From: an uncultured Prevotella sp.
GTDB taxonomy: Bacteria > Bacteroidota > Bacteroidia > Bacteroidales > Bacteroidaceae
Assembly (NCBI GenBank): GCA_900554545.1
Contig: USHW01000043.1
Coordinates: 1 to 18,287, forward strand
DNA: 18,287 bases
Direction: 5' to 3'
Part shown: piece by piece, positions 15,512-18,287 of the stretch
How positions within the stretch are numbered: position 1 is the stretch's first letter
Layout of the letters: each line of letters opens with the position of its first letter
Position numbers and translations under genes: made by a program
Notes under the pieces: generated by a model
Database searches by the model: none
What the model saw: the letters and a program-made list of their open reading frames with translations, nothing else
Told to the model about the DNA's origin: nothing

Positions 15512-16882
15512 TTACTTTATCATAACTTTCTTGCCGTTGTGGATGTATATGCCGTGTGCCGGACGTGCTACGCGCATGCCTTGAAGGTTGTACCAGGCAC
15601 CGTCGCCGGTCACCGCACCGGCATCCGTCTCAACTTCATCTATGCCCGCAGAACCGCCGTCAGTGAAGTCAAGCACGATGTTGCCGGTGGCCGGAGTGAT
15701 GTCAAGACTCGTTTCGAGATAAGCCTTACGGGCAGGAATTTCAGTGGCAACGGTGACGAGGCTGAATGTGGCAGCCGTCTCATCGAAAATGTAGTCATAG
15801 ACATCGGCCGTTGAAGCCTGTACAGTCTGCGCCCAGTCGCCTATGGCCTTGAGGTAATTTGCGGCGTTGTTCTCGCCCTCGCCCGTGGGCACTTCGTATG
15901 TGCCCGGCTCTCCTTTCACCACTATGCCGGTATAAGCCGGAACGTAAGTGACGGGCGAAAGCGTAACCTTTCCCGTCTCGACAGCCGTAGCATAGTAAGC
16001 TTTTATTGCGGCGCCGGTGAAGTCAAGGTTCTTAGTAGAATTGCTGTATGTGGCCACTCCGGCCTCTCCTATGGTTATTGTGACGGCATCATAACTGTCA
16101 GGATAGGTGGTAAGCTCTACCTTGCTTACGGTAATATTCCGGCCTCTTACCAAGATACCGTTGAGCTGTATCAGCTCCAGTGTGGCGACATCGGGTGTTT
16201 CGTATGAGAAGGTCTGTGCCATATCGGAAGCAGCGAGGTCAGTCGACGAATTAATGTCAAAAGCCACCCAGCCGTCAGGATTTGCTATCTGCAAGTGTCC
16301 GTCGTCACCGGTCGCGGTGCATGTGACGGTTATCAGGTCGCCGACCTTTGCCGAAGCGAGAGCGGCAGGTTTATCGTCATAGCTCAAATTCACGTAGTCG
16401 CTCCAATCGCCGGTTGCGACGGGCGTGCCTTCCCACAGCGTAACGGTTGTTCCTTCCTCCGTTTCAACGGACTCGACTGCTATGCCCGTTACCGTTACAT
16501 AATGCCCGTTGACAATCATGCCGTAGTCTCTCAACAGGTCGGCCTGCTCTGCTGTCAACGTGACTGTCACGTCGCCGTCGGCCTCAAGGTCGCCGCTTGC
16601 TATGGCAGTGCGCTCCGGGTCGCGGCCTGCAACATAGTCGTTGGCGGTTATTTCGTATTGGAACCATTGCTCGTCGCCAGCGTCTTCGGTGTTGCGCGAC
16701 ATGGATATGACCATCTGTCCGCCGTCAGCGATGTTTGCGAAGTAAGAAGAAGGAAGTTCGAGCCTTGTGTCCCAAGCCCAGTTGCCAATCTCATGAGAGC
16801 CTGTCCACACGGTAGTCATCTCAGCGCTGGCTGTTACTGCCGCAGCCATAAGCAGCAATAACGAGGTAAAAATCTTTTTCAT
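15512..16882 (-). CDS. Secreted beta-sandwich protein with C-terminal sorting-like tail
   Basis: A 456-residue exported protein of unknown exact function, probably glycan-binding. It has a signal peptide (1-20, ending TASA). Two related beta-sandwich domains follow: 22-137 (MTTVWTGSHEIGNW) and 145-257 (TVTLWEGTPVATGDW), each ending with a G-(I/M)-(I/L)-V-x-G-x-x-(I/V)-T-V segment. They resemble the A and B domains of the CE7 esterase in this window (TVWTGDKAIDW, GFxxTGCGF). A third beta domain (266-395, VTITIGEAGVATYS to IPARKAYLE) resembles a domain common in Prevotella-like secreted proteins. The tail (429-456, WYNLQGMRVARPAHGIYIHN then GKKVMIK) matches a tail seen in many Bacteroidales secreted proteins and parallels the esterase tail. 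No catalytic motif is visible. It lies 209 bp downstream of the glycan-binding lipoprotein gene on the same strand; no clear promoter of its own is seen, so it may be co-transcribed. Confidence 0.82.
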   Translation of the reverse strand: MKKIFTSLLLLMAAAVTASAEMTTVWTGSHEIGNWAWDTRLELPSSYFANIADGGQMVISMSRNTEDAGDEQWFQYEITANDYVAGRDPERTAIASGDLEADGDVTVTLTAEQADLLRDYGMIVNGHYVTVTGIAVESVETEEGTTVTLWEGTPVATGDWSDYVNLSYDDKPAALASAKVGDLITVTCTATGDDGHLQIANPDGWVAFDINSSTDLAASDMAQTFSYETPDVATLELIQLNGILVRGRNITVSKVELTTYPDSYDAVTITIGEAGVATYSNSTKNLDFTGAAIKAYYATAVETGKVTLSPVTYVPAYTGIVVKGEPGTYEVPTGEGENNAANYLKAIGDWAQTVQASTADVYDYIFDETAATFSLVTVATEIPARKAYLETSLDITPATGNIVLDFTDGGSAGIDEVETDAGAVTGDGAWYNLQGMRVARPAHGIYIHNGKKVMIK

Positions 16883-16978
16883 TGCATGTCGATGTTAAAT
16901 TGTAAGACTTGTGTTTTCATGCCTTCCACCTTAAGCCGGCGAGCCGGCGGGTGCAGGCAAGGTTTCCGTCCGTTTTGC

Positions 16979-17061
16979 AAAAGGCGGCCTTTCGGACGGT
17001 AAAAGGCCACCTTTCGGACTGCAATATGCGACCTTTTGCAAGGCGAAAGACCGCATATTGC
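16979..17061. repeat. 22-bp-period palindrome array, copy D (divergent)
   Basis: Units start at 16979, 17001, 17023 and 17045, all at 22-bp steps. The sequences have drifted: unit 2 (AAAAGGCCACCTTTC) is close to the reverse complement of unit 2 in the other copies, and units 3 and 4 form a 10-bp inverted pair (GCAATATGCG at 17021-17030, CGCATATTGC at 17052-17061). It lies in the gap between the two minus-strand genes, 97 bp upstream of the 15512-16882 gene. Confidence 0.85.
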
Positions 17062-17091
17062 AAAGCCGTTGAGTGTCAGCGCGTTATGCGC

Positions 17092-18240
17092 TTAGCGGTG
17101 TTCGATGCGCAGGTTGCCTATGCGGAAGTCGGCGGTATAGGCCGCCGTGGGCTGGAACGCTATGCGCAGCGACTGCCATGTGCCCGGAGCTGAAATGCCG
17201 GCGGTGGCCATCGGTGCAAGCGGCAGGGTGACGGTCTGCCACTGTCCGTGGGTGTTCAGGCCGAGTCCGTCGCCCGGCGTCCACGTATATGACTCGCCCC
17301 AGTTGAACGAGAATTGCAGCGGCGAAGCCTCGGTCAGCGGATAGTCGTTGGCCGTAAGCACCTCGAACTTCAGCACATAGTCGTCAAGGTTGTCAAGCGA
17401 GCCTGCGTCTATCATGTTGCGGCTTAAGTCGATGGTGTTCCACGCCCATGCGTCGAACGTTCCTGTGATGTGCATGTGCGGATTGCCTAATGCCGACACG
17501 TCCTCGCCGGCAGAGCCGTCAGCCTCGACATTCATCGTTATCGGGCCGTCGATTGCGAACTGCACGTCGCTGAAGTCGCCGTAAAGCAGGTGCTGCGTGG
17601 GGCGGAACGGCAGCGTGGCAGTCATGGCCTCGCCCGTGCTGCCATCGTTCCAGCTTATCTGGATTGTGCTGTTGTCAGGCGTCCCGGCAGGCACAAGGGC
17701 CTTCATCGACGTGTTGGTGATTGAGCCGAGGCCGAGGGCAGTGCCGCCAAGCGTAACCTGCGACGTTGTGCCGAAGTCGTAATAGTCGAAGTTACGGCCG
17801 GTGATTACCACCGAGTCGCCGGCGTCGGTGAACTCGCATTCAAGCCCGTCTACCGACAATTGGGGGAACGGCACAGTGAAGTCGAACGTGGCCGTGCCTT
17901 CGGCCGTAGTGTATTCAATCTGGTTGCGGTGCTCCATCGACAGCTCCTGCGGTATCATGACGTTGGCGCTTGTCGAATAGGTGTACACTTCGGCGAGGTC
18001 GGCCTCAACGGTGTTGAACGTTATGCGCGTCGGCCTGTTGAGGTTCCGGCCGACGATGCGCACCATCTGGCCGGCCTGCGCCTCGGTTATCGGACGTTCC
18101 AGCAACGTGTCGCCCACTTCATATACGGCGGTTATCACAGGCGCGCCGGCGTTGGCCTGCTCTTCAAGCGGAGTGTATCCGTCGTTGTAGTCAACGATGT
18201 CGTTGCAGCTTGCGAACACCGCCAGCGTTATGGCGGGTGG
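17092..18240 (-). CDS. Surface glycan-binding lipoprotein with IPT/TIG domains, 5' end lost
   Basis: An outer-membrane lipoprotein of the surface glycan-binding type that usually follows a susC/susD pair; it would bind mannan at the cell surface. The N-terminal region reads AITLAVFASCNDIVDYNDGY, a lipobox with Cys at codon 18207-18205. Two IPT/TIG Ig-like domains follow: first the region with GRNLNRPTRITFN, then ITGRNFDYYDFGTTSQVTLGG to VPAGTPDNSTIQISW. A C-terminal beta-sandwich of about 165 residues is rich in Trp and Phe (FDAWAWN, FSFNWGESYTWTPGDG, ADFRIGNLRIEHR), resembling a carbohydrate-binding domain. No ATG is present: the frame runs through Pro-Pro and Lys codons into a poly-A tract (minus strand) with an in-frame TAA at 18252-18250. 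The true start is therefore missing or corrupted; the GTG at 18219 is inside the signal peptide and is not a believable start. Upstream susD/susC would lie outside the window. Confidence 0.83.
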   Translation of the reverse strand, partial: PPAITLAVFASCNDIVDYNDGYTPLEEQANAGAPVITAVYEVGDTLLERPITEAQAGQMVRIVGRNLNRPTRITFNTVEADLAEVYTYSTSANVMIPQELSMEHRNQIEYTTAEGTATFDFTVPFPQLSVDGLECEFTDAGDSVVITGRNFDYYDFGTTSQVTLGGTALGLGSITNTSMKALVPAGTPDNSTIQISWNDGSTGEAMTATLPFRPTQHLLYGDFSDVQFAIDGPITMNVEADGSAGEDVSALGNPHMHITGTFDAWAWNTIDLSRNMIDAGSLDNLDDYVLKFEVLTANDYPLTEASPLQFSFNWGESYTWTPGDGLGLNTHGQWQTVTLPLAPMATAGISAPGTWQSLRIAFQPTAAYTADFRIGNLRIEHR

Positions 18241-18287
18241 TTTTTTTTTTTAATTTTTTTTGTTTTTTTTTTTTTTTTTTTTTTTTT
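18241..18287. other. Poly-T tract at window end, probable sequence artefact
   Basis: All but three of the last 47 bases are T (two A, one G). The tract abruptly replaces where the signal peptide start of the lipoprotein gene should be. This looks like a contig end or low-quality sequence rather than native DNA. Confidence 0.75.

Noticed and set aside
1321..17061. The regularly spaced repeats as CRISPR arrays
   Set aside because: Units are 15 bp with 7-bp, partly shared spacers, far too short for CRISPR repeats and spacers, and no cas genes are present.

Overview
The window looks like part of a polysaccharide utilisation locus (PUL) for acetylated galacto(gluco)mannan from a moderately GC-rich member of the Bacteroidales, most like Prevotellaceae or Muribaculaceae. 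The evidence is: Bacteroidetes-type promoters (TTTG, about 20 bp, TAnnTTTG); a lipoprotein with IPT domains typical of surface glycan-binding proteins; short C-terminal tails of the type YNLQGMRV...GIYIHNGKK; and a gene set matching the mannan pathway described in Bacteroides fragilis (GH26 mannanase, GH130 mannosylglucose phosphorylase, sugar/cation symporter, mannobiose 2-epimerase). The species assignment is inference.

Layout: positions 1-6588 hold a minus-strand operon, in transcription order GH26 (5440-6588), GH130 (4232-5410), GPH symporter (2755-4149), AGE-family epimerase (1482-2765) and a GH3 glucosidase cut by the window edge (1-1283). A divergent intergenic region (6589-7449) full of repeats separates it from a plus-strand gene for a 1400-residue secreted protein with two complete CE7 acetyl-esterase halves (7450-11652). 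Next come a minus-strand AraC-type regulator (11806-12699), a divergent plus-strand GH36 alpha-galactosidase (13017-15224), a minus-strand secreted beta-sandwich protein (15512-16882), and a minus-strand surface glycan-binding lipoprotein (17092 to about 18240) whose 5' end is lost in a poly-T tract at the window edge.

How the genes probably work together (inference from families): the surface lipoprotein and beta-sandwich proteins capture mannan; the CE7 domains strip acetyl groups and GH36 removes alpha-galactose; GH26 releases mannobiose; the symporter imports it; the epimerase converts it to mannosyl-glucose; GH130 phosphorolyses that to mannose 1-phosphate and glucose; GH3 deals with beta-glucosyl ends from glucomannan. 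The AraC-type protein is the obvious local regulator.

The least ordinary content is non-coding or architectural. (1) Four intergenic copies of an element made of four 15-bp degenerate palindromes at exactly 22-bp spacing. (2) Two elements with 38-bp inverted arms and 29-nt loops of unrelated sequence, plus a larger relative. (3) A low-complexity repeat of similar character inserted in frame in the epimerase. (4) A tandem duplication of a whole four-domain esterase unit, whose accessory domains resemble those of the neighbouring 456-residue protein. (5) A cluster of short palindromes between GH26 and the esterase.
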